From: Neolentinus lepideus HHB14362 ss-1
Taxonomy: Eukaryota > Basidiomycota > Agaricomycetes > Gloeophyllales > Gloeophyllaceae
Direction of reading: 5' to 3'
Length of the DNA: 64,000 nucleotides
NCBI GenBank assembly: GCA_001632425.1
Contig: KV425551.1
Coordinates: 204,892-268,891, forward strand
How positions within the stretch are numbered: the stretch's first letter is position 1; every line of letters begins with the position of its first letter. The notes below the pieces were generated by a model. That model had not been told where the DNA came from. It worked only from the letters and a program-made list of their open reading frames with translations, and did no database searches. Of this stretch, positions 1 through 12,985 are shown in pieces. The position numbers were made by a program, and so were the translations under genes.

Positions 1-975
1 TTCGTCCCCATCTCTGGCTGGCACGGTGACAATATGTTGGAGGAGTCCGCTAAGTGAGTAATTCGTGTCGATTCCGTATCTATTTGCTTATACATCTCAT
101 AGCATGCCGTGGTACAAGGGCTGGACCAAGGAGACGAAGGCTGGTGTTGTTAAGGGCAAGACTCTCCTCGATGCCATCGATGCCATCGAGCCTCCCAGCC
201 GTCCCTCGGACAAGCCTCTCCGTCTTCCCCTTCAGGATGTCTACAAGATCGGTGGTATCGGCACAGTGCCCGTTGGTCGTGTTGAGACCGGTATTATCAA
301 GGCTGGCATGGTCGTCACCTTTGCTCCCGCCAACGTTACCACTGAAGTGAAGTCCGTCGAAATGCATCACGAGCAACTCGAACAGGGTGTCCCTGGTGAT
401 AATGTCGGTTTCAACGTCAAGTTAGTGCCCAGATGTTTATGTGATGTTGGACAAGATTTAATGTTTGTACAGGAACGTTTCGGTCAAGGATATCCGTCGT
501 GGTTTCGTGGCTTCTGACTCGAAGAACGATCCTGCGAAGGAGGCTGCTTCCTTCAACGCGCAGGTCATCGTCCTCAACCACCCTGGTCAGATTGGCGCTG
601 GGTACGCACCGGTGCTTGATTGCCACACTGCCCACATTGCCTGCAAGTTCGCCGAACTCATCGAGAAGATGGACCGTCGGTCTGGCAAGTCCCTCGAGAC
701 GAACCCCAAGTTCATCAAGTCTGGTGACTCGTGCATTGTTAAGCTCGTTCCCAGCAAGCCAATGTGTGTTGAGTCGTATAATGAGTACCCTCCTCTCGGT
801 CGCTTCGCCGTCCGTGACATGAGACAGACGGTCGCTGTTGGTGTTATCAAGTCGGTTGATAAGACCGACAAGAGCGGTGGCAAGGGTGAGTCATCCGTCG
901 CTTCGTGTGTACGGTGGGTGCTAACGTTTCCTTCCAGTTACCAAGTCCGCGGAGAAGGCTGCCAAGAAGAAGTAA
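1..975 (+). CDS. TEF1: Translation elongation factor 1-alpha, 3' part
   Basis: Carries aminoacyl-tRNA to the ribosomal A site as a GTPase in the cytosol. Only the last 273 residues are present; the N-terminal GTPase core (about 185 residues) lies to the left of the window. Exons are <1-53, 103-420, 473-885 and 938-975. The sequence opens with [12 protein letters not shown] and runs through domains II and III ([43 protein letters not shown], ending AAKKK). Introns are 49-52 nt with GT...AG ends; the last has a CTAAC branch-like site. The match to the family is near complete, so identity is certain. Confidence 0.98.
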
Positions 976-1378
976 GCTTAGATGTAGATATTCTGTATTT
1001 TTCTCCATCGGTTTCTTCTCTCTCTTTCCCTCGCTCTCTTACTTTGGTATTTCTATCTCTGCATGCTGTGTTTCTGTCACAATCATCTGTTGTATGAGCC
1101 ATAACGACGATGGCGGCGGGCGCTCATCTCTAGGGTGTCGTTCGTCGTCTTGCATTACACTAGTGGTGATCGAGGATGAAGTTTCAAAAGACTGTAGCCG
1201 TGCTGTATACGAATGTAACGAGCATATGGACATCAGAATGCAGGATTCACTGATGGCCTGAACCTAGCTTCAAGACTCGAATTATTGTGCCAGCGCAGTG
1301 ACTGTTGAGTGGACTTGGATCAGACGGAGGAAATTGTCAGTTTGTACAGGGACAAATATCATTTATTGTCTTCAATAG
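976..1378. other. Intergenic, convergent 3' ends
   Basis: This holds the 3' UTR of the elongation factor gene, a pyrimidine-rich stretch after the stop, and the 3' flank of the hydrolase gene on the other strand. Reading frames here are short and show no recognisable protein. Confidence 0.6.
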
Positions 1379-2867
1379 TTAACAGACGTGCTCTATTTTC
1401 GAGGGGCCTCCGACTCTGACACCCAGGTCTCTGCCCACCGTTCGTTCAAAGACTTCAAGCAGGAACGAGAACAGAGATCGAGTGAGAGCAGCGTCCCAGC
1501 GTCCCTTGGATGATTCGTCTCGAATGAAGGCGTGCTGCGCTTGCACCTCGAGAAACTGAGAGATGCTAGCGATAAGGAAACGGACGGGGAGAAGGGTAGC
1601 TGAATGCACTGACGGTTGTGGTTACGTTTGCATCTTCCAGGGTACTGCGGATGAGGTCCCGGCCGGCGCGGGGGACGTGGGTATCCTTGTGCGAGATGGT
1701 AAGCACGGTAAATGAATCAGCTGCTCAACAGGTGGACACGAACCTGCTTTCCGAAGATCATCTGCGGAGCGCCTTGAATCAAGTCACGAGCTAATTGATA
1801 CCAGGGAAAGGACGTACTACTACTTCGGCTTTGCCAGTGAGGTCGCCCCGCTTCACTTTGACGAGGGTATCGTCGTTCTTGCCCTTGCCGAGCGAGGCGC
1901 TGTGAATGTCGGTCGCGAAGAAGCAGACGGCGGAGAGGACGCGCGAGTCGAAGGCGGCCTGCACATGGCACATGTGCGCGGAGTCAGTGAGTTCGAGAGA
2001 TATGAGGGGAGCGGGAGACGCACCCGGAACGCCTGGAGAGTGGGTATACGCTACGTTGAGTGGGTGACAGAGGAAGGAAGAGGTGGGCATACTAGGTGGC
2101 CGCCGAGGCACATGCCAGTAGCTAAATGCGAGGCGCGGAATGAGCGGTGCGGGTGTGCGAGGACGAGTGGGGGGCTTTACAGGCTATACGACCCGTGCAG
2201 TTGGGGAGAGAGGTCAGGAGGTCGATGGAGAGGGTCGCATCCTGGGTCGCATTGAGCGCTGATGCACCGCCAGTCTGCTTTGACGCTCACCTCGTCGTAT
2301 CCGGCGACTTCTTTCTCGATCTGAGTGCAATGTTATAAACAAATATATATATTCACGGCTCGTCCGCTGATACCTTGTAGTTGTTGCCTCGGTCGGTGCC
2401 TATCGGATGCAAGATCAGTATTCGCGATATCCTGCGATGGGCGGGGTTCACCTTCCGTGTCGTATGGAATGGCTTCAGGGCCTTGAAACTCGTGGTAACA
2501 GGATGGGCAGGCTATGAAGCTGGTCAGACTGACACATAATGGTGGTAGTCGGAATGTGCTCACCTACTACATAGCCATGGCTAGCGATCTGCCCCGCGAA
2601 ACGTTCGACAGGACCTGTGACTTGGTAGATCTCGCTACAGGGATGGTTTAGATGGCAAGCAATGTATTGATTCTATTGTACACGCCTGAAGCATACGACG
2701 CCTATAAGAATGTGAGTGTGAGACGAGTGGATGGACGGGCTAGCCATACCAGGAAACTTTGCATTGGGGTATTCGGGAAGGTCGGGTGCAAGGACAAAGA
2801 TTCTAATAGGGCGACCATTGGGGTTGAGCTTGCTAGGGACGTCGTGGAATGTCTTTTTGATGAGCAT
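1379..2867 (-). CDS. Dienelactone hydrolase family protein
   Basis: An alpha/beta hydrolase of the carboxymethylenebutenolidase type; the fungal substrate is unknown. Thirteen exons (2750-2867, 2686-2701, 2564-2634, 2452-2511, 2374-2399, 2291-2320, 2181-2241, 2093-2121, 2024-2032, 1818-1958, 1744-1761, 1614-1685, 1379-1555) give 275 residues, the usual family length. The triad is visible: Cys132 in STGMCLGGHL, Asp194 in KQDTHVP and His225 in AQHAF. Two exons are only 16 and 9 nt, and the 16-nt exon appears to be followed by a GC-AG intron. Family and catalytic residues are clear; the smallest exons are inferred from frame and family spacing and need cDNA. Confidence 0.88.
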
Positions 2868-2950
2868 CGCAGCGGGTCAGTGAGTTGATGCCTAGGACAG
2901 ACTTTAGCCGGCCTTTAAATGGAGAGCGATTACTCAGGTACCGACATGAT

Positions 2951-2996
2951 ATCCCATGCTACTTGTTGAGAACATCCCATGATACTTGCTGAGAAC
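2951..2996. repeat. 23-nt direct tandem duplication
   Basis: Two adjacent units, 2951-2973 and 2974-2996, each read ATCCCATG-N-TACTTG-N-TGAGAAC and differ at two positions. They sit just upstream of the hydrolase gene start, so a promoter role is possible but not shown. Confidence 0.8.
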
Positions 2997-3987
2997 ATCG
3001 GATTTCAGGCAAGAACGCCATACAGGGTAAGAATAGAGAATAGAACGGGTCTGGTACTGGCGGATGCCATTTGTATACCAGTAATTTGTATTGTTGCGTT
3101 ATCTGACGGTGGAATGCTCTTTAGCTCTGTTTAGAAGATTCATTCATAGCGCAAGCATGGCGTGTACTGCCCTCTTACAAAAATTCACGTATATACTATC
3201 AGCGTGTAGCGATATTATGGTGATGTATTTTTTAGAGTTAAGTGGCCAGGAAGCCGACTGAAATTGGCTGCGTCATTAATCGACAGTCGGACCGCGTTCT
3301 CTTCCTCACGATCACCGTCTTCTTATTTTCTCACCTGTTATCGGATTGAGGTATTAATGCGAGGCCAGATGGTTTTAGGAGCCTGATCCAGGGGGTGGAC
3401 ACCGGAGGATGCTGAGACCCTATGGGGGAGGGGGGGCCTCCAAGGTCCTTAACGGAGATTTCTCTTTCTTATTTATTTCTGGAATTGTGCCGGCATGCCA
3501 GGTGCGATAAAAGTACGCGACATGACGCATCAAGATGGCAGAACTACGATGCTTTCCATTACTCCTACGCGTTGCCTTCACGATGGCTTAGAGGAATCTT
3601 CCCTCGGCCGACTCTCATCAATTAGAGGCGAATTCAGGTCATTCTGATGGTAAGTTGATTTCAGTGTTGTCGTTCTGTACGATAGACTGATAAGAATGTT
3701 GTTTTCCGCTTATATTGCAATGCTGGACACGAAAATATTCAAATGCATGATGACCTTGACTCGACTAGTGATTCAGATCAACGTAAAGAGAATGACCGAG
3801 ACGAGTTCTGCTGGTGTCATGAGCCGGAATCTGGGATGATGGTGTAGTGTGGTGGTCCGTAATGCAGTGAATGGGTAAGCATTCCAGTTTACGATGAATA
3901 TCACTCGCTCGTTATACATACAGTATCATTTCGGATGTGCTGGATTGCTGGATGAGCCCGAAGCGAGCTCCTGGTTCTGCTCAACTT

Positions 3988-4107
3988 TGCGTGGGGGATT
4001 CGGGAAGGTTGGGCGCAATGACAAAGATTCTGATAGGACCATTAATATTGGGGTTGAGCTTGCTAGGGACATCGTGGAATGTCTTTTGAATGAGCCTCGC
4101 AGCAGGT
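3988..4107 (-). pseudogene. Truncated copy of hydrolase exon 1
   Basis: On the minus strand this matches the first exon of the dienelactone hydrolase at 2750-2867 almost base for base: the tracts for PSKLNPN, the RIF(V) strand and the P-DLPE tract are all recognisable. The start ATG is lost, a one-base shift follows it, a 3-base difference sits mid-way, and similarity stops near the exon end, so no further exons follow. It is a same-strand partial duplication about 1.2 kb upstream of the intact gene, now decaying. Confidence 0.8.
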
Positions 4108-4267
4108 CAGGCGGCCACTATCAGCCCATCCGGATGCGGGGTCGGACATCTAGAGATTCACCCACGTGGTCTGGTATAACGAACGTGCGCGACTTTGTGA
4201 TCGACAGGCAATAGCCTCTTTCGCTGCCAGAAAATGGTCGTCTGTCTGCAAGTCAGCACCGTCAGCC

Positions 4268-5153
4268 ATGGTCGAACCAGTCGCCCGCATCCGCGCCTAC
4301 AAGCCTTCCGAGGAAGATGACAAACTCGTGCGCTTTGTGCTGGGCAAGGCACACATGGGTTTGCTTGGAGAAGCCAACAGTTCAGGTGTGTGCATCCGAC
4401 CTCCTGAGCATACTTTGACTCATGAATCTCAAAGCATATTTTCACCCCTTCACCATTGCTGCCTGGGTGGCTGCGTCGTGCGTCTTCATCCAGATCATGC
4501 AGTGGTGGCCCGACTATGAGCAGTTCGGATGGCTAAGTTACCTCAAGCCCCTGCCTGCGTTCGCTTCAATGGCCGTACCAATAATGTTTCTCATTGACTG
4601 GTCAGAGTGCCTGGTCTGTGAATTCTCTCAGAGATCCTGACTCCTAGACAGGAATAACCGTCCGGCATTCGAGAAACTCACGCAAGAGACGCTGCGCAAG
4701 GCCGACATCTTCGACCTCGCCGCCTACTACTCGCGCTCGCCCTCCTCGGGCCTCTGGATCCTCGAGCACGGCCAGACATTCGTCGGCCTCATCGCCGTCG
4801 ACGCCTCCCCCGACTCCACCACCGACGCTGACCTCACCCAAGACGTGCCGCTCGACCTGAAGAAGAAGGGCACGTCGGATGTCGCGACGATCAGACATTT
4901 CTATGTGGAGGAGCAGTTCCGCAGGACTGATATCCAGGACGACTTGCTGCAGCATGCGTTGAGGAGGACGTTCGAGGGGGGCGAGAAGGTGAAAAAGGTT
5001 AGGATTGCGTATTGTACGCTTGCGAGGTATTTGGACAAGACGTTAAGGAAGCATGGGTTCCGCACGGTGAAGCAGTGGAGTATACGCGGGATGACGACCG
5101 TGCAGTTTACGGAGAGCGAGCTGGAGAGGAAAGCCTGGCAGAAAATCGCATAG
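4268..5153 (+). CDS. Membrane-anchored GNAT N-acetyltransferase
   Basis: 261 residues from exons 4268-4385, 4435-4600 and 4652-5153. The N-terminal part has two hydrophobic stretches (around residues 42-68 and 75-95), the second ending near the W-NNRPAF junction. A GNAT fold follows: a strand with GLWILEHGQTFVGLIAVD, then ATIRHFYVEEQFR-RTDIQDDLL, which replaces the usual R/QxxGxG/A loop in degenerate form, and a C-terminal strand ending KHGFRTVKQW. Such two-membrane-helix GNAT proteins recur in basidiomycetes; the substrate is unknown. The pyrophosphate loop is poor, so activity is uncertain. Confidence 0.75.
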
Positions 5154-5311
5154 ATAATGGACTTGGGAACCTGATTTACGTTATTCTCCTTTGATTCACG
5201 AGCGATCGCGACGTAGCAGAACAAGCGGTGTTCTACCCGAGGATTAATTAATATATACATCTTGGAAAATATATCTTTAATCTCAATCTTCCGCGTCCGA
5301 TCAACTGCAAG

Positions 5312-6572
5312 ATGCCGTTACTCCTCCCATCCATCCTCTCCAACGTCACCAAGCCTCCGTGCCCTTTGCTCATCCTCGAGTCGTCTCTATCTGCGACCTG
5401 TCTGCCTTTACTTTGCGCCATTCTCAACCAGCGAAGAACGCAGCAGAATGACACGATTTTATTGATATGCTGTCTCTACCCGCCGAGTGCCTTTATAGAT
5501 GAAAGCGGACTCGGGCCGGATTCTCAGCTGCGTGTGCTGGATAGAACGGAGAGGATACCGGGGTACGATGAGGAGTGGTTGGATCCTCGGGATGATATAC
5601 TGAATTTTGTGAAAAATGGTATGTGCGCGTAACGTCCTCTCGCGGTTTCATAAATTCTGACATACACCCAGCGCCCTCCGGACCACTAGAAGTGATCATC
5701 GACTCCGTAGACACCCTCTGCGCAGACATCAACTCCGCCTCGGCGACCTACACCCTCCTCTCCACCCTCCTCGCCCTGCTCAAATCGCGTCCACGTAAGC
5801 CCCTTTCCTTTCCCCCTCCNNNNNNNNNNNNNNNNNNNNNNNNNNNNNNNNNNNNNNNNNNNNNNNNNNNNNNNNNNNNNNNNNNNNNNNNNNNNNNNNN
5901 NNNNNNNNNNNNNNNNNNNNNNNNNNNNNNNNNNNNNNNNNNNNNNNNNNNNNNNNNNNNNNNNNNNNNNNNNNNNNNNNNNNNNNCACCTCGCCGCCGC
6001 GTACCTCACCCCCCCGCCGCCGCGCTCCCCGCCCGCGAAGTTCTGGCGCGTCTTCGCCCCGCTCGCGAGCCGGCACCGCGAGGTCGAGCAGATGGTGTTC
6101 GGCGCGGACGGCCCCGCGGACGGGGAGGCCGTCGTAGAGATACTCGTGCGAGGAGGGGGAGGGGGGAGGCGGCGCAGCGTGGAGCGCGCGCTCGAGGGCT
6201 GGCGCGGCGCCCCCTGCGAGCTCGCGCAGATGGACAGCCTGAAGGAACTATTCTCGAAAAAAATCGTGCCCGAGGTTCGCTCACCCCTACTCAGAGTGCT
6301 CCCCCAGCTCACACTCACGGCAGGCACAAGACGCCACGCACGGCGTGTCCTTCAACCTCGCCCTCACGCCCGAGCAGCAGCAGTCGCGCGCGCGCGTGCC
6401 GCTGCCGTACGCACACGATGGTACGCATTCTCCCCGCCCTGTTTTGCTGTGCTCATCCTCTCGCTCGCCAGGCAAAGCGCCTGCGGCTGCACCACCTGCT
6501 GCGATCTACTACGACCCCGACTCGGCGGACGACATTGACGACGACGATCCAGACGAGGACTTGGACATATGA
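5312..6572 (+). CDS. ELP5: Elongator complex protein 5
   Basis: Subunit of the Elp4-5-6 RecA-like ring of Elongator, needed for wobble-uridine modification of tRNA. Exons are 5312-5618, 5672-5794, one that starts inside the N gap and ends at 6274, 6324-6420 and 6472-6572. The start LLLPSIL and the frame LEVIIDSVDTLCADI fit the ATPase-like core. The C-terminus is diagnostic: VSFNLALTPEQQ, VPLPY, then an acidic tail IYYDPDSADDIDDDDPDEDL. The third exon's 5' splice boundary is lost in the assembly gap, so protein length is unknown. Confidence 0.85.
5820..5986. other. Assembly gap (167 N)
   Basis: A run of undetermined bases inside ELP5, between its second and third exons. The flanks are very GC-rich, with CCCCCGCCGCCGCG just downstream, which suggests a sequencing drop-out rather than a biological break. 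The run length may not equal the true length. Confidence 0.95.
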
Positions 6573-7070
6573 CGAACGGGGTGTCGTTCCAGTATTCTAC
6601 CAAGTCTTGCACCGGTCCATGAATACGGCATAATGATTATAACCTCCATAAGAACATGGCGATTAGAACATTGATAATAAATTACACACCCGTCTATCTA
6701 CCTGATCGACACACTTTTGCCGAGGAGCTCGTGTGAGGTGAGGCTAGAAATACAGTGACTCTACACGGTCGGGAAAACGTGCATGGGTAAAAGTCAGGGA
6801 ATGTGGCATGAATGCGTGCGGAAAAAGTTAAAGTATAGATTACCTCGTAGCTATGTACGAAGGGAAATCCGGGATAGGGCGATGCGATAAGTTATTGGCG
6901 AGTGTACATTGGAGCGAGGCTTGCTTTGCGGATGCGAGTGTAGAATGTGGTGTGGTCCCAGAGCAACGATGCAGGGAGCAGGCGGTATACCGATGCATTG
7001 TGTCCGATTCACTGCGAGAATGGTGAGCTTTACCACACCAAAATCGAAGGAAACGTACCTGGACTAACCG
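6573..7070. other. Intergenic, convergent
   Basis: About 500 bases between convergent gene ends. I see the 3' flank of ELP5 with AATAAA-like tracts near 6676, and no supported gene. Confidence 0.5.
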
Positions 7071-7853
7071 CTACCGCGCCGTATTCCGTCCTCTGCGGGT
7101 CTCTGGCTTCCCCACCAAGCCCAGCGCAAATACACTCGACAGCGAGAATCTCCTATACCTCCTGCCGACGGTCGACGAAGAGGACGACGGTGCAGTATCC
7201 GAGTGGGTAGATTCATAATATCCCGGCGGCCTGCCCCTTCCCGCCCACCCCTCGTCCCACTCGTCGCTCTCCGCGCTCCCCACGCTCAGCCGGTGCATGC
7301 CCAGATCCGCCTCGACGCCCTGGGCCTTGCCCTCGTACTCGACGTACACGCCCGGTGCGCAGCCCGCTTCGTACGGCAGGGCCCTGCAGTAGTAGGTGTA
7401 CTCGGAGTCGCGGTCGCGGCGTCTGGGGCGGGGCGGGGGAGAGGGGCGGGACGGGGAGGCGCCGACGAGGACGTCGAGCTGCTCGCGGGTGAACTGGACG
7501 ATGTTGGTGTTGCTGGGTGCGGGGGAGGGGCGCGGGGTGCGGTAGCGTGGAAAGGGCTGGTTGACGTTGCGGGTGCGGGTGGGGCGGGAGGAGGGCGTGG
7601 TGAGGTCAACGCGGGAGGGGGAGCGGTGGGACGGGGAGGGTGGCGGAAGGGACAAGAGAGACGTTGACGAGGGGGAGGGCAGCGGAGAGGCGGACGGGGA
7701 GAGCCGGGTGTTGGGGAGAGTGAACTGGAAGGGGAAGAGGGAACGGCGCTGCTTGCCCTTTGTGGCGTGGGGGACGGCGAGGCGCGAGGGATGCTGGACG
7801 GAAAAAGAGCGGAGAAATGGAAAGACAGAGTCGGAGGGGCTGGGGGAGGACAT
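7071..7853 (-). CDS. Hypothetical disordered protein
   Basis: A single open frame of 260 residues. The first 120 residues are rich in Ser, Pro and Arg, the middle has a short ordered-looking part (QFTREQLDVLVG and EYTYYCRALPYEAGCAPGVYVEYEG), and the tail ends in SSSSSTVGRRYRRFSLSSVF. I recognise no family. The basic Ser-rich tail could be a phosphorylation or membrane-association site, but that is a guess. Codon use is GC-rich like neighbouring genes, which supports coding. Confidence 0.6.
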   Translation of the reverse strand: MSSPSPSDSVFPFLRSFSVQHPSRLAVPHATKGKQRRSLFPFQFTLPNTRLSPSASPLPSPSSTSLLSLPPPSPSHRSPSRVDLTTPSSRPTRTRNVNQPFPRYRTPRPSPAPSNTNIVQFTREQLDVLVGASPSRPSPPPRPRRRDRDSEYTYYCRALPYEAGCAPGVYVEYEGKAQGVEADLGMHRLSVGSAESDEWDEGWAGRGRPPGYYESTHSDTAPSSSSSTVGRRYRRFSLSSVFALGLVGKPETRRGRNTAR

Positions 7854-9157
7854 GGCGTCTGCAGTCGAAAGCGGGGGCCATCACGGGATGGACAGTGCAG
7901 GCCAGGTTAATAAGAAGCAACTTCAACGAAGCATCCCAGAAGCAAAGGAAGCCTGCCACACTTCCGGGCGCGCCATCCGGACTCTGCTCCAACATCTTCC
8001 CTTCTTCTTCGCCTCCGTCCACCCGACCCTCCATTCCCACATTCCGCAGGCCACAGCGATGCCCACAGCGACGCCCACAGCGACGACCCTCCAGAATGCA
8101 GAGTAGCCAAGACAGCGCACCCACTCAAGGCAGGCTCTGCTGCCGAGAAGAGAAGCCACGAAGCAGCCACAGTCGAGGGTTGCTGTCATGCCGTAAACGG
8201 TCTCCGACTTTATCGCCATCACGCGATCGACCATCCCTGCATCGCTATGGTCCCACCCGGCCATCATGCCGTACAAAGTCCGTGCACACGTAAGCCTCGA
8301 CACCGCCCGAGTATCGCCATCTGACAGTGTATTCACCGGCGTGTGACTCCTTCGAGGCCACTCAACGCCATGATTCTTACACTGCCCACACCCTAAAAGT
8401 AACGAAAACATTGCAGGAATAATACCCGTATTCTAACTTTCGGCGGTGTCTAATGCGCAGAACTCACAGCCCAACAAGCTGCCGCTACTATACGGTACCA
8501 GCCAATCCCCGAGCCAATCCTTCTCTCGCCCCGTCATCAAGGCCGGCGACAAAGACGATCCCCAGTGGCACCCGCCCGATAAACTCGTCTTTAACGCTTG
8601 TGAGCGCTTCCGAGGCTGCGTGGATCTCTGTACACTCCCGAATACGGCCCAAAGAACACTCGGACGCTGGCTGTCTCCGCACACGGTACTGTCCGTATGT
8701 CTACCATTCTAGCGGCGGGTGCGGGCCCCTTTGGTGCAGGTAATGGATAGCAGATTCCCAAGTGGCAGCTGGTGGCGTGTAGAGTTACCGTGTGTTTAAT
8801 TGGCCTTGGGTAGTAGATGTTTGTGCGGTGGCTCCTAATTGCTAGCATCTTACAAAAGAAGTCGTGAGATAAGATAAGATTATCGCATTCGAGCCTCAGC
8901 CACATTCAAGCCTTGCTACCCCATCAGATCAGAGCATATGCTCATAACCTTGTTTGCATCGACACACTGCCATAGCCTAAGCTTGTGTGATTATCCAGAT
9001 GGCAACGTCAGTATTCACATGTGAACAGAGTTATTTCAAAAAAAAGGACATGCTCTATTCAAAACTACACACGCCACATATCTTCAAGATACTAGAGGCA
9101 AAGACGGAAAAGAAACCAGTCTACGTGATACATTTGACCCAGCTTACACGCCGCCGT
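7854..9157. other. Intergenic with a possible exon remnant
   Basis: No complete gene. A short direct repeat of a GCCCACAGCGAC unit lies at about 8050-8084. At 8440-8712 a frame follows a CTAAC branch-like site and a GCGCAG acceptor, with protein-like codon use (NKLPLLYGTSQSPSQSF, then WHPPDKLVFN), but I cannot connect it to a start or a family. AT-richer sequence follows to 9157. Confidence 0.3.
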
Positions 9158-10833
9158 CTAACCATCATCCGACTCTTTCGCCTTTTTGTGAGTCCTCACC
9201 GCCCCCTGGCTCACGCTCCGATCCGAGCTCGCCGCGGACTCCCTCTTCCCGCGGCCCCTCCCCCTCCCCCTCCCTCCCCGACCACACGTCCCGGGGTGCC
9301 TCTCGCCCTCACTGCCTTCGGGATTTTCCAGCGTGCGCTCCGGCGGGATCGTGATTCTCGTAAAGTCCAGCGCGATGCGGACGGACCCGCCGCCCCACGC
9401 CTCAGACGCCTGCCGCTCGATCTCTCGCAGCACGGCGCCGCGCAGCCGCGGGCCGTTGTTCGCCAGCGGCGCCGGGAACCTGCGAACAGAGTCAGCACCG
9501 ACCGAGATAACTCGTGCCGGAACGCACGCACCGTGCCCCGAGGTGGTTCAGCACCAGCCGCTTCGCGCCGATCACCTTCGCGAACGCACCGGCCATCTCG
9601 GGCGTCGAGTGCCCCCGCTCCATGCACTTTTCCAGCACGAGCTCCTTGCCCCGCTTGCTCTGCGGGTCGACGCTCGTCGGGATGAACGCGTCGGTGGCTT
9701 CGTGCACCAGGAGAGAAGGCGACGGGTGGGCGCACAGGGGGATGAGGTGCGCCGGGTTGGACGTGTCGCCCAGGACGACTAGCTTCCGCGGGTTGTAGAG
9801 GGGCGCGGAGGGGTGCGGGTCGGTGGACGGGAGGGCGGTGAAGATGTAGCCCAGGCACGGGTCTGTAGGATAGCAACATTAGGACAGTAACTTTTCGTCT
9901 GGGAGATACGTACCCCGGTGGAGTATGGGACCCGCGTCGACGATGACTTCCCCGCCACCCGCTCCCACCGTCAGGAGGCTCCGCCAAAAGTGGCGCTTGT
10001 CGGCCTTTATATCAGAGCCTGGCAGTTCATTGGAATGCAGCCCTTCCGCCGCCGGCACGCTGGGCTCCTCCCACAGGTCATCGCCTTCGTTCTCGACGGC
10101 GTCCATCTCGTCGCTGTCGTCTTCTTCGCCGCTGAAGCCGTCGTCGTCCATGGCCGCCTCACCGTCGATTCCAAGGGTATCTTCGTGCATGGGCTCGACA
10201 TCGCTGGGCGCATGCTCCCCGGTCCAGTCCTTCCGCATGAGGAGCTCGTGCACGACGAAGAAATCCTCGGGGTGCGCACGGCTATGCGTACAGCTGATAA
10301 TCGTCCGCACAAACTGGCGGATGCCCTTGGGCCCGTAGACGTCAATCCTCTTCGGCTCCCGCGGGGCAGCGAACTGCATATCGGACGTCGTAGGGGGCGC
10401 GCGCAGGACGTTGCGGATGAGCGTGATGAGACCCATCGTGTGGTCAGCTAGGCGGGTATGTGTCACAGCACTCTCATGCGAATTCCAACGCTAGCTCTTC
10501 CGCGGGGGGAAGCGCGTACGTACCGTGCATGTGGGTGATGAACACATTGGTCACTCTGCTCGATCTTAGGTACATTTGGCCCTGTGCTCCCCGCGGCTGA
10601 AAAGCGAATTGGCGGACGGTGCCTTCAGCGCAGTCCACCACTGTCGAGAGGAAGTATTAGCGGATATTTTCCCGGTTGTAATGTTGCATAGAAACGGGAG
10701 CAAGGATGGCTGACGTACTCCATAGGGAACCGTCGCCGAGCATGTCAATAACAAGGCTAGAGCAGTTGCGGGACTCGGAGGGACCCCCGCCGCTCGAGGT
10801 CCCAAGGAAGGTGACATTGATGTACTGGGACAT
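9158..10833 (-). CDS. tRNase Z (ribonuclease Z, ELAC1-like)
   Basis: Removes 3' trailers from precursor tRNA; a metallo-beta-lactamase fold enzyme. Five exons (10719-10833, 10524-10640, 9914-10447, 9532-9862, 9158-9479) give 472 residues. The N-terminus INVTFLGTSSGGGP, the VDCAEGTVRQ strand and the zinc motif THMHADH (His75, His77, Asp79, His80) split by an intron are clear; later ligand regions are RGHSTPEMAG and LNHLGARF. It is longer than bacterial short-form enzymes because of a very acidic insert around residues 120-165 and an RG-rich C-terminus. An upstream in-frame ATG at 10872 would add 13 residues. Confidence 0.9.
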
Positions 10834-11032
10834 GGGCCGGTCGTGTGACCGGTGCTGCACTCGCAGGTGCAATGGCGCCGAGGTTGCAGAAAGGCCGTCT
10901 TCAAGCCGCCGGGGGGATCTGACCCTAACCCAACACGTGTTGATCCCGATGTCATCTATTCAATATGTTATATACCTCCAAAATATGTAATGACATATCC
11001 CTGTATATATGTAAAGACCCGCCCAGCAACAT

Positions 11033-12613
<1,581 letters not shown>

Positions 12614-12985
12614 TTTGACTGGGAGAGAGGGGAGGGAAAGAGGGAAGTTTTTGAGCCGGAATGGCACGGCGCAGAATGAGTCTACCTGCGCAACCTGCGC
12701 GTTCGAGAATGCGGGGTCGCCGGTACTCGGGGCTAGAGCGGCCGGGTCTGGCCGATAACATTTGTTTGTAGTCGAGTAAGAAATGTTTTGTAGTGTCCAT
12801 AGAAAAAGCTCGTAGTGGACTACAAACGACCAGATCGGTGATAAGATAAAGAATTGATCAGGTCTGAAGTGACTCGTCTTTGCTACATTTCTAGCCTTGC
12901 CTCGAGTGCTCTCTCCCATTTCCTACTTAAGTGCGCTCTACGACACCAACGGTCCCTTCACCAACAGAGGTTTTATACTTGTGCT
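12614..12985. promoter_or_regulatory. Divergent intergenic region
   Basis: About 370 bases separate the start codons of aspartate aminotransferase and aspartyl-tRNA synthetase, so both promoters must lie here. I see no consensus TATA box; a pyrimidine-rich tract with CTCTCCC lies before the synthetase start. Confidence 0.5.

Larger units (their letters stand above)
2868..4267. other. Intergenic with repeat and gene fragment
   Basis: A 1.4-kb AT-richer stretch with no complete gene. It contains a 23-nt tandem duplication and a truncated copy of the hydrolase first exon, listed separately. A G-rich run near 3424 gives a short frame that I do not consider coding. Confidence 0.5.

Noticed and set aside
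9211..9987. 258-codon minus-strand frame overlapping tRNase Z
   Set aside because: It lies on the same strand in another frame of the GC-rich enzyme gene and has no family match; the spliced enzyme frame explains the sequence.
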